NCBI GenBank assembly: GCA_016342755.1
Contig: JAEINS010000005.1
Location: 62,001-126,000, forward strand
DNA length: 64,000 bases
From: Melioribacteraceae bacterium
GTDB lineage: Bacteria > Bacteroidota > Ignavibacteria > Ignavibacteriales > Melioribacteraceae
Reading direction: 5' to 3'
The position numbers and the translations under genes are program-made. How positions within the stretch are numbered: position 1 is the stretch's first letter; the number at the start of each line of letters is the position of its first letter. This document shows positions 26,746 through 34,594 of the stretch, piece after piece. Under the pieces are notes generated by a model. It searched no databases. It saw only the letters and a program-made list of their open reading frames with translations, and was not told the origin of the DNA.

Positions 26746-27399
26746 TTAAAGAAGACCGCGTTCGGCTGCATACTTTACAACTTCGGTTGTATTTTTCAGG
26801 TCAAGTTTTCTAATAATATTTTTGCGATGTTTTACAACGGTTGATTCACTTATGAAAAGTTTTCCGGCTATTTCATAACTTTTAAAACCATCAGCAATTA
26901 AACGAATAATTTCTATTTCACGTTTTGAGACGGGTATTTTTTGCGGATTTAAAGGATGATATCTTCTGTGCATTTTTCCTGAATGATACTTAATAAGTTT
27001 ATTTTTCACTTCTTCACAAAAATATTCTCCACCGGCATCCACAATTTTTATGGCAGCTATAAGCTCTTCAATTTCTGAATCTTTGAATAAAAAACCGTTA
27101 ATACCCTCTTCCAGCGCACCAATAATAACATTTTCATCCGAGTGCATTGTAAGCATTATTATTGCTTTTTTATAATTAAGTTCTCTCAATTTCGAAATAG
27201 TTTCTATACCATCCATTTCAGGCATATTATAATCTAGAATAATTACATCAACCGGATTATCCTTTATATATTCAATTAGTTCAAAACCATTAGAAACTTC
27301 AGCAACAATCTGTATAACCTCTTCCTCGCTTAACACTTTTGCAAAACTTGATCTTACCATTCTATGATCATCTGCTAATATTACTTTAATTTTTTCCAT
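26746..27399 (-). CDS. NarL/LuxR-family response regulator
   Basis: The protein has 217 residues. The receiver domain has the acidic pair ADDH, phosphoacceptor Asp56 in VIILDYNMPEMDG, and the Thr and Lys positions in IIMLTMHS and GFLFKDSE. The C-terminal helix-turn-helix reads VSKREIEIIRLIADGFKSYE then ISESTVVKHRKNIIRKL, typical of the LuxR/NarL class. Its start overlaps the end of the kinase gene by 14 bp, so the pair is translationally coupled. The palindrome just after its stop is a plausible binding site for it. Confidence 0.92.
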   Translation of the reverse strand: MEKIKVILADDHRMVRSSFAKVLSEEEVIQIVAEVSNGFELIEYIKDNPVDVIILDYNMPEMDGIETISKLRELNYKKAIIMLTMHSDENVIIGALEEGINGFLFKDSEIEELIAAIKIVDAGGEYFCEEVKNKLIKYHSGKMHRRYHPLNPQKIPVSKREIEIIRLIADGFKSYEIAGKLFISESTVVKHRKNIIRKLDLKNTTEVVKYAAERGLL

Positions 27400-28429
27400 A
27401 ATAGTTTTTCGATATTGGAATATGAAAAATTAATTTTGTGCCTTTGCCGGGCTCAGTTTCTATACTTAAATCTCCGTTTAGCGATTTTACTCTTTCTTTC
27501 ATTCCGGTAATTCCATAACAATGGGATGATCTTTTCTGCTTCTCATTAAATCCTTTTCCGTCATCCTGCACTGATCCGATAATTACATTTTCGTTAAAAT
27601 GCAGCTGTACATTAATTACTTTAGCAGATGCGTGTTTTTTTATGTTTAATAATGATTCCTGAATAATTCTGAATATATTAAGATCAATGTTTTTATCGGT
27701 GTTAATGTATTCCCCAAATACATCCAAATTTACTACGGCGGAACTATTTAGATTATATTTTGATACTAATAACTCAATAGCCTTTGGAAGTCCTTCTTCT
27801 TCAAGAATTACAGGATGTAAAGCCTGAATTAAGGAACGGATATCTTTGCTTGTTTCAAGAATTTTTACTTTAACCTCATCAAGTTTATCAGAATCGTAAC
27901 CCGAATTTTTTTGCACCATATCAAGTTCAAGTTTAGCTAATAATAGTTTCTGAATAATTTCATCGTGTAATTCGCAGGCAATTCTTTTTCTTTCATTCTC
28001 AATCATTTTAAATATTTCAAATGAATTAATTGCGTGAATATTAGATTCAACCTGATGAAATTCTGTGTCTAACGGATCAGAAAATTCTTCAATTATACAG
28101 CAAATTATATAATCACTTTTATCATAAATTGGATATACATTAAATATTATATATTTACCTGTAAAATTACCGGCAAGCAGAGAATTACTTTTAGAACAGA
28201 AAATCGGATTTGTCCGTAAAGTAATTTCTCCTTTTAATACTCTTTCTATTATCTCGCCGTAATCATTTTCAATAAGAAGTTTTTCACCCGTCAGAGAATA
28301 ATTTTCTATTGCACAAATAGATTTGTTCCAATTCATGTTTGTATACATTAATTGGCCTTTATCATTAAACAAAGCTGCCGGTAAGGGCAAATCCCAAAAG
28401 AATTTTTCCTGTTTTATTCTATCAATCAT
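27386..28429 (-). CDS. Sensor histidine kinase (NarX/HPK7 class) with PAS-like input
   Basis: The protein has 347 residues and no membrane segment. Residues of about 10-125 form a PAS-like domain (PLPAALFNDKGQLMYTNMNW, GKYIIFNVYPIYDKSDYII). The HisKA_3 H-box is ERKRIACELHDEIIQKLL and the ATP-binding domain carries N-box-like RIIQESLLNIKKHASA and GSVQDDGKGF, then GITGMKERVKSLNGDLSI. It is a cytoplasmic sensor paired with the overlapping response regulator. It follows the SLC12-like transporter gene by 11 bp, which suggests it senses a state linked to ion balance or redox. The signal is unknown. Confidence 0.9.
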   Translation of the reverse strand: MIDRIKQEKFFWDLPLPAALFNDKGQLMYTNMNWNKSICAIENYSLTGEKLLIENDYGEIIERVLKGEITLRTNPIFCSKSNSLLAGNFTGKYIIFNVYPIYDKSDYIICCIIEEFSDPLDTEFHQVESNIHAINSFEIFKMIENERKRIACELHDEIIQKLLLAKLELDMVQKNSGYDSDKLDEVKVKILETSKDIRSLIQALHPVILEEEGLPKAIELLVSKYNLNSSAVVNLDVFGEYINTDKNIDLNIFRIIQESLLNIKKHASAKVINVQLHFNENVIIGSVQDDGKGFNEKQKRSSHCYGITGMKERVKSLNGDLSIETEPGKGTKLIFHIPISKNYYGKN

Positions 28430-28440
28430 GCAAACTTCTA

Positions 28441-30648
28441 TTAGTAAATATCTTTAACTCCGTTAGCTAAAATAAATAACACATCACCTATATTATCATA
28501 ACCCTGGAATGTTTCCTTTCCTTCATTTTTTAACTGTTCAACTTTAAAACCAATTATTGTTAAACCGGCTTCTCTCGAAGTTTCATTAACAATATCTTTA
28601 AAACTTCTGCTTTCATCTCTTTTAATTATTGAAATATTTTTTTCTGTAATAGGAATTCTGCTTGTAAGAATTAAATCTTTCATTTCATTTTTAATATTTT
28701 CAATTTTAGATTCCTCGCAGACATTAAATATTTTAAGTGAACTATTATGCCACGAAGGATGTCCTAAAATTATATAACTTAAAAGTATCATTAAATTTGC
28801 GTTTTCTTCATCAAGATTTCTGATCCACATATGTATTCCCCGTTCCGGAATAATACTGCGGGATGATGACGCTAATACACATACATCAAAACTTCCGGCC
28901 TGTGTTAGCGATATGTTTTCAATAATAGGCGTAAGTTTATCCTCACTATGTTTTTCATACTCAAAAATAATCATATTATTCTCCATCCCCGATGAACTTG
29001 GCAATTGCAAAACCTGCGCTATTGCAGATGTATACGAAGGAGAAATAATTGTATCTATATACATATTTCCTTTGTGAGTCTGAGTCCGTTTAATAAGATC
29101 ATTTAAAATTTTACGCGATTCCAAATTTGTGGTTGTAGAATAATACCCTTTTGTGAAATGTATGTATGTTCCAAAACCATGTTTGTATGATATCCAGTTC
29201 AATAACTCAAATGCCTTTTCTCTTTCAAAAGAATCTTCCGATATACATACAGCAGAAGGTCTCCAGGTTCCCCGGCTTTTTCGGGACTGTTGTATATAAA
29301 CATGTACATTTCTTATTAATTGAAAAATTGCATTTTGAAAAATAGACTCTAATCCGCCACGTTTTTTGTGATATGTGGAGATAACAAAATAGAGAATTAG
29401 CATTCCTAAAATAGATAAAAACGCGTAAGTCATTTCCATTTTGAACATCAAATAGAAACACATTAAAAAGCCAATAAAAGAGAAATACCATCTCGATTTA
29501 AATGTTGGTCTGTACGAAGGATCGGCACCAAAATGGTGAAGAAACGATATTAGACAGATAGCACCGTAAGTAACCATAAAGAACATTGAAATTATTTTTG
29601 CAACGGCATCAACATCGCCCATAATTACAAAAAGAAAAGCTATTACTGATGTTACAATTGATCCGTTTATTGGTTCGTTTGCGTCACCTTTCCCTTTTGC
29701 GAAAAAACTGTTTAATGATTTTATTGGAAACGATTTATCAACTCCTATTGCCTGAATAGTTCTGGGAGCAACTAATATTGAACCTATAGCACTGGAAATT
29801 GTTGAAGCAGCCAAACCTAAAGGAATAATGAATGCACCGCCAAGCGCAATTTTACTCATTATAAACTGGTCGCTTGATAATGAAAGTTCATCCGCTGATA
29901 TTGATAATTTCCATATTATGAAACCATAAATTATCATTCCCATAACAGTTGCCAGAATTGTTCCCACCGGGATTGATTTTTTAGCATCTTTTAAATCACC
30001 TGATAACCCGACTCCGGCAGTCATTCCTGTAAAGGCCGGGAAAATAATTGCAAACACTATGAAAAAATTATCCGGGTTACGGTAAATAAAATTCGAAAAG
30101 TTAACTGTCTCAAGATCGGTATTTATTGGACCGCCAAGAAAAAACATTGCAAGTGAAATAAATAAAATAGTAACAACTACATATAGCGCGGCAATTCCAA
30201 TATTAGCCCCTTTTTTTATAATCAATATCGATAGAATAAGCATAGCTGGTATACTAACTACCTGTTTAGATAACTGATATCCATAGTCCCTAAGAACCCA
30301 GTCAAAGACCGGTGTAAAAGCCTCGGAAAAAGCAATAACATAGAATGCAACACTTATAGCTTGCGATAGATAAAGCGCAATACCAATTGTGGCTCCTATA
30401 TTAAGTCCGAAAGATCTAGAAATTATAAAATATTCTCCACCGCCTTCAACTCTTCTGTTTGTAGATATTTCGGAAAGTGCCAGTGCAGTAGGCAAGGTTA
30501 CTAAATGACCAATAATAATAATTAAAAATACTCCGTAAAACCCTAATTCACCTATAGCATAACCAAATCTTAAAAAAAGAATAGCTCCTAAAATAGTTGA
30601 GATTGCTGTAAAAAATACAGGAGCGGTTCCTAATCTGTTATTACTCAT
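28441..30648 (-). CDS. APC-superfamily transporter, SLC12/cation-chloride-cotransporter-like
   Basis: The protein has 735 residues. The N-terminal 430 residues hold about 12 transmembrane helices with GTAPVFFTAISTILGAILFL at helix 1 and SEISTNRRVEGGGEYFIISR, as in SLC12-type cotransporters. The last 280 residues are soluble and resemble the SLC12 cytoplasmic domain (RGTWRPSAVCISED, YIDTIISPSYTSAIAQVLQL). Bacterial relatives move K+, Cl- or amino acids. It lies 36 bp after corA and 11 bp before the sensor kinase, in an operon devoted to ion movement. Confidence 0.82.
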   Translation of the reverse strand: MSNNRLGTAPVFFTAISTILGAILFLRFGYAIGELGFYGVFLIIIIGHLVTLPTALALSEISTNRRVEGGGEYFIISRSFGLNIGATIGIALYLSQAISVAFYVIAFSEAFTPVFDWVLRDYGYQLSKQVVSIPAMLILSILIIKKGANIGIAALYVVVTILFISLAMFFLGGPINTDLETVNFSNFIYRNPDNFFIVFAIIFPAFTGMTAGVGLSGDLKDAKKSIPVGTILATVMGMIIYGFIIWKLSISADELSLSSDQFIMSKIALGGAFIIPLGLAASTISSAIGSILVAPRTIQAIGVDKSFPIKSLNSFFAKGKGDANEPINGSIVTSVIAFLFVIMGDVDAVAKIISMFFMVTYGAICLISFLHHFGADPSYRPTFKSRWYFSFIGFLMCFYLMFKMEMTYAFLSILGMLILYFVISTYHKKRGGLESIFQNAIFQLIRNVHVYIQQSRKSRGTWRPSAVCISEDSFEREKAFELLNWISYKHGFGTYIHFTKGYYSTTTNLESRKILNDLIKRTQTHKGNMYIDTIISPSYTSAIAQVLQLPSSSGMENNMIIFEYEKHSEDKLTPIIENISLTQAGSFDVCVLASSSRSIIPERGIHMWIRNLDEENANLMILLSYIILGHPSWHNSSLKIFNVCEESKIENIKNEMKDLILTSRIPITEKNISIIKRDESRSFKDIVNETSREAGLTIIGFKVEQLKNEGKETFQGYDNIGDVLFILANGVKDIY

Positions 30649-30684
30649 ATCTTAAATTCCTAAATAAGTTGACAGATATATTAT

Positions 30685-31749
30685 CTAAATCCATTTTTTA
30701 ATTTTCATTATTACAACTGTAGCTATACCAATAACAAACATAACACCCAGTGCTAAAAAATATCCAAAGTCCCATTCAAGTTCAGGCATATTCTTAAAAT
30801 TCATTCCATATAAACCAGCAATAAAAGTAAGAGGAATAAAGATTGTTGCAATTATTGTTAAAACCTTCATAACTGAATTATTGCTATTGTTTATGTTTGT
30901 TTCGTTAAGATCAATTAATTCCTTTATCATTTCATTGCATGAATGGTAAGTCTCTTTTAGCAGAAGAATATGATCCTTAATATCCCGAAGATATTTATAA
31001 TTTTCCTCTTCAATAATATCCGGTATTTCTTTAAGCATAAGATTAAACGCGTCTTCTAAAGGAAAAAGGTATTTTTTATACTCTAAAATTTGTTTTTTTA
31101 ATAAATGAATATCCTCAATTCTATTTATGTGAGCTTCGCATAACAGATCTTCTTCAAGATCATTAATTTTATTTTCCAGTTCGTGGAAAGCAATAAAATA
31201 TGAATCGACAAAAGCATCAATCAAAACATAAAACAAATAATCTGCTTTTTTCTTTCTAGCCTTTCCCTGTCCAAGTTTTATTCTTTCAATTTTAGCACTT
31301 AAATAACTGCTTTTTCTTTCCTGAAATAAAACTACATTATTATCTTTAAGAATAATACAATTATGATTTAATTTCAGACATCCGTCTTCTTCGTCTCTGT
31401 AAAAAGATTTAAGTAAAAAGGCTATATAATCTTCAGCCTCTTCATACTTTGCAAGATGTTCTGTATTTAGAATATCCTCAAGTAATAATGTATGTATATC
31501 AAATTTATTCCCAATTGATCTAATGATATCTAAATTGCTTAAACCTGTAATATGAAGCCAGTTTGTTTTTGCTTCACTATTTGTATCTACAGTTTCTATA
31601 TTTTCAATAATGTCTTCATCAAATCTTTCCATATTGTATTGCCTTACAGTAATAGATGGAATTTCAGGATCGGATGCGTCTCCAATAAAAACTAAACTTC
31701 CGGGAGGTTCGCCAACTTTATCTACATTCATCTTCCAAAAATCTTTCAT
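30685..31749 (-). CDS. corA: CorA-family magnesium/divalent cation channel
   Basis: The protein has 354 residues, the normal length. A cytosolic N-terminal funnel domain leads into long helices (HELENKINDLEEDLLCEAHI), then two C-terminal membrane helices. The signature FIAGLYGMNFKNMPE contains the GMN selectivity motif. It starts behind GAAGGAGAC. It forms pentameric channels for Mg2+, Co2+ or Ni2+ in the inner membrane. It sits between the TrkA-C membrane protein and the SLC12-like transporter in the same leftward operon. Confidence 0.95.
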   Translation of the reverse strand: MKDFWKMNVDKVGEPPGSLVFIGDASDPEIPSITVRQYNMERFDEDIIENIETVDTNSEAKTNWLHITGLSNLDIIRSIGNKFDIHTLLLEDILNTEHLAKYEEAEDYIAFLLKSFYRDEEDGCLKLNHNCIILKDNNVVLFQERKSSYLSAKIERIKLGQGKARKKKADYLFYVLIDAFVDSYFIAFHELENKINDLEEDLLCEAHINRIEDIHLLKKQILEYKKYLFPLEDAFNLMLKEIPDIIEEENYKYLRDIKDHILLLKETYHSCNEMIKELIDLNETNINNSNNSVMKVLTIIATIFIPLTFIAGLYGMNFKNMPELEWDFGYFLALGVMFVIGIATVVIMKIKKWI

Positions 31750-31780
31750 AAATAACAGTCTCCTTCATAACTATTTTAAA

Positions 31781-32539
31781 CTACTCTTGTTTATCTTCAA
31801 CTTCAATAACTTTTTTCTGTTCTTTTACAGCTATTTCATGTTCCATATCGCCCTGTTCTCCTTTCTTCCTTATATCTAAAGCTTCCAGACTGGTTATTCT
31901 GCCGTATAAAATAATAACATCGTCCGGTAGTATTACTATATTTGCTTTTGGTGAACCAATATAATTACCATCCTTTCTTTTAATTCCCAAAACCAAAACA
32001 CCTTCTTTAGATAATTTTAACTCCATCAGTGTTTTATTTGAGATCCAGTCATCTTCTTCAACGTATAATTCTGTAACTCTGTATGCCCCCGATAAGTGGA
32101 GTAAACTTGAGTAATCTTTTACGTCCAGATCTGTATATTTTTTTAATGCCTTACTTACAACTTTAAATAAATATTTATCAACGACTTTACTTTGTACAGC
32201 AAACCAGATAATTCCTAATCCAACAAATAAAACAAGAATTTTTATTCCAAACGGATTTGAATGCTCTTGCGGCAGAAAAGCTAAAATAAAAGAACTTATC
32301 ACAGTAACAATTCCGGCATTTCCAAATAACATTAATAAAAGAATTATTCGTCTTCTTACCGGATGATTAATTACAGCTTCAGCTTCACTTGTTGTGAACC
32401 CGACACCTGTAAAAGCAGACCTGGCCTGGAACCGCGCTGTTTCCCTTGATAAACCAGTATGCACCATTGCTATCGCAGCAATTTTAGTTACCAGGACAGA
32501 AAATATTATTACAAGGATAACAGATATTATCGGAATCAT
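31781..32539 (-). CDS. Membrane protein with C-terminal TrkA-C (RCK_C) domain
   Basis: The protein has 252 residues. Three or so hydrophobic helices fill the first 120 residues (MIPIISVILVIIFSVLVTKI, RIILLLMLFGNAGIVTVISS, IKILVLFVGLGIIWFAVQSK). A loop, ARSAFTGVGFTTSEAEAVI, resembles K+-channel-type selectivity segments. Residues of about 155-230 are a TrkA-C domain (YRVTELYVEEDDW, VVLVLGIKRKDGNYIGSPK-like strand order, LPDDVIILYGR). The tail is charged. It is the first gene of the ion operon, divergent from the DUF502 gene. A ligand-gated K+-related role is inferred. Confidence 0.75.
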   Translation of the reverse strand: MIPIISVILVIIFSVLVTKIAAIAMVHTGLSRETARFQARSAFTGVGFTTSEAEAVINHPVRRRIILLLMLFGNAGIVTVISSFILAFLPQEHSNPFGIKILVLFVGLGIIWFAVQSKVVDKYLFKVVSKALKKYTDLDVKDYSSLLHLSGAYRVTELYVEEDDWISNKTLMELKLSKEGVLVLGIKRKDGNYIGSPKANIVILPDDVIILYGRITSLEALDIRKKGEQGDMEHEIAVKEQKKVIEVEDKQE

Positions 32540-32885
32540 TTTTATTTCCTAAATAAAAGACAGCTTTTGTTATAAATCTAATCTTATTTATTATTGTTTA
32601 ATATACAAATTCACTATTAAATTTATTTGGCACTAATTTGTGTGAAAATAATCTCTATTAAAACTGTTCCCTCTGCTTATTTTAATTTAATAATTTTAAC
32701 AGAATTATTAATAATCAATTATAATTGAATTATTTCTATATTTCCAATAAAATTATTTTTAATCTAAAAAATTTATTTAGTCATTAAATAGTATTATTAA
32801 ATTTTTAATCAACAGAATTTAATTTTATATTATCGTAAAAAGATATAGTTTAAATCTTGTAATTACTAATAGAAGGAATAAAAAA
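32540..32885. promoter_or_regulatory. Divergent AT-rich intergenic region
   Basis: These 346 bp separate the leftward ion operon (start 32539) from the rightward DUF502 gene (start 32886). I see no open frame, RNA gene or strong dyad. The sequence is very AT-rich and should hold both promoters. The rightward start has an AGAAGG ribosome-binding site. A TTCCCTCTGCTT stretch near 32667 loosely resembles TTCCCTTCTATA near 38454, which lies upstream of the tetR-family gene; this may be chance. Confidence 0.5.
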
Positions 32886-33488
32886 ATGAGTGCAATTAAA
32901 TCGTTTATTAAAACCACCTTATTGGGCGGTATGCTGGTGGTCTTACCGCTGGTAATACTCATTTTAGTTTTTACATGGCTATTCGAATTTATAGTTGATA
33001 AAATACGCCCTATAACTGACATAATTCTTGAAACTACAAAGATGCAGGAGTTTGCGGCTTCCGGTTTAGCTCTATTATTAATTATTCTGTGTTTCTTCTT
33101 AGTTGGTTTGGTAGTACAGACTAAGATTGGGAAATTTTTATTTGAGTATTTTGAGAAAAGTTTTTTTTCAAAAATACCTCTGTATAATATTATTAAAGAA
33201 ACTACTATTCAATTAGTAAGCAGTAATAAAACTTTATTTAAACATGTTGCATTAGTAAAGCTTTATGGTAATGATACAAGGCTTACAGCATTTGTTACAG
33301 AGATCCATACTGATGGTTCGTATACTGTATTTGTACCTTCCGGCCCTGCTCCTACAGCAGGTTTTATATATCATTTAAAAAAGGAAAGTGTAGAGTTAGT
33401 TAATTATCCCGTGGAAAGAGCTATGAAAACTATATTTAGTTTTGGTGCCGGTTCTAAAGAATTATTAAATAGAACTATTTCAAATTAA
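32886..33488 (+). CDS. DUF502-family membrane protein
   Basis: The protein has 200 residues with two membrane helices near the N-terminus (LLGGMLVVLPLVILILVFTW and FAASGLALLLIILCFFLVGL). The conserved soluble part has SKIPLYNIIKETTIQL, TAFVTEIHTDGSYTVFVPSG and PAPTAGFIYHL, the pattern of DUF502 proteins. The function is unknown in bacteria. The gene lies 44 bp before the exchanger gene, in the same direction. The family match is firm. Confidence 0.88.
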   Translation: MSAIKSFIKTTLLGGMLVVLPLVILILVFTWLFEFIVDKIRPITDIILETTKMQEFAASGLALLLIILCFFLVGLVVQTKIGKFLFEYFEKSFFSKIPLYNIIKETTIQLVSSNKTLFKHVALVKLYGNDTRLTAFVTEIHTDGSYTVFVPSGPAPTAGFIYHLKKESVELVNYPVERAMKTIFSFGAGSKELLNRTISN

Positions 33489-33532
33489 AACATTTTTAAA
33501 ATAAATATTTTTCAACTTTTGATAGTGATAAA

Positions 33533-34489
33533 ATGGAACTCTTTATTTCGATACTGCTTATTATTTTAGGCTTTTTATTATTGATTAAAGGAGCTGATAT
33601 TTTAATTGACGGGTCGTCAGCTTTAGCCTCAAAATGGAATATATCGCAGTTGGTTATCGGATTAACTATTGTATCATTTGGAACCTCGGCACCGGAGCTT
33701 ATTGTAAATCTGTTTGCCGCCTTCGAAGGATCAACAAGTGTAAGTTTTGGTAATATTGTTGGCAGTAATATTGCGAATATATTTTTGATACTTGGTGTCG
33801 CCGCAATTATTAAACCTCTTAGTACCCAGAAAAATACTGTTTGGAAAGAAATCCCTTTTACACTGCTTGCCGGACTAGTTTTACTTGTGCTTTGTAATGA
33901 TAGTTATTTTTCGCCAGTTTCAAATGTACTTTCGCAGAGTGATGGAATAATTCTCTTGTTATTATTTTTGCTGTTTATAGTTTATGTATTTTCAATTTCT
34001 AAAGCTGAAACAGTTATTAATTTTGAAGTTAAACAATTTTCCAATCTTAAAATTTCGTTGTTTATTTTAGGCGGATTAGCCGGATTAATGCTTGGCGGCA
34101 AATTAGTAGTAGATAACGCTATAAATATAGCTGCTTTCTTCTCTGTAAGTGAAAGAATAATTGGACTTACTCTAGTGGCATTAGGCACATCTCTACCAGA
34201 GCTTTTTACAACAGTGATTGCTGTTAAAAAAGGTGAAATGGATATTGGAGTTGGAAATGTTGTCGGGTCAAATATTTTTAATGTGTTTTTTATTCTTGGT
34301 GCAACTTCAATAATATCACCAATCCCTATTTTTTCCGCTATGAATTTTGATTTACTGGTGATGACTACCGCTTCTTTATTTTTGTTTTTCTCAATGTTTA
34401 CTGGGAAGAAAAGAGTTATTGACAGATGGGAAGGAATAGTTTTTTTATTACTTTATTTGCTTTATAATACCTGGCTGTTTTCTAATTGA
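33533..34489 (+). CDS. CaCA-family Na+/Ca2+ (K+-dependent) exchanger
   Basis: The protein has 318 residues with about ten membrane helices and two inverted alpha-repeats. Repeat 1 is FGTSAPELIVNLFAAF then GNIVGSNIANIFLILG; repeat 2 is LGTSLPELFTTVIAVKKG then GNVVGSNIFNVFFILG. The Glu and Asn residues in these repeats are the ion ligands. Relatives such as YrbG exchange Ca2+ for Na+ or H+ in the inner membrane. A strong terminator follows at 34506-34546. Confidence 0.92.
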   Translation: MELFISILLIILGFLLLIKGADILIDGSSALASKWNISQLVIGLTIVSFGTSAPELIVNLFAAFEGSTSVSFGNIVGSNIANIFLILGVAAIIKPLSTQKNTVWKEIPFTLLAGLVLLVLCNDSYFSPVSNVLSQSDGIILLLLFLLFIVYVFSISKAETVINFEVKQFSNLKISLFILGGLAGLMLGGKLVVDNAINIAAFFSVSERIIGLTLVALGTSLPELFTTVIAVKKGEMDIGVGNVVGSNIFNVFFILGATSIISPIPIFSAMNFDLLVMTTASLFLFFSMFTGKKRVIDRWEGIVFLLLYLLYNTWLFSN

Positions 34490-34505
34490 TAATTATAGTT
34501 AAAAC

Positions 34506-34546
34506 AAAAAAGTCCTATAATAACTGATATTATTGGACTTTTTTTT
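34506..34546. terminator. Bidirectional intrinsic terminator
   Basis: AAAAAGTCC paired with GGACTTTTT, extended inward by TATAATA/TATTATT with one mismatch around a 5-base loop. It has A-runs and T-runs on both outer sides. It lies between the convergent exchanger gene and the ATP-grasp fusion gene, so it can stop transcription from either side. Confidence 0.85.
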
Positions 34547-34594
34547 ATTAATTAAACCGACTAAAATTGTTCGTATTAATCATAATTACTAAAT

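Noticed and set aside
32628-32650. Possible sigma-54 promoter (TTGGCAC followed by TTGTG).
   Set aside because: The -12 GC is missing at the required 10-base distance from the -24 GG, so the match is incomplete.
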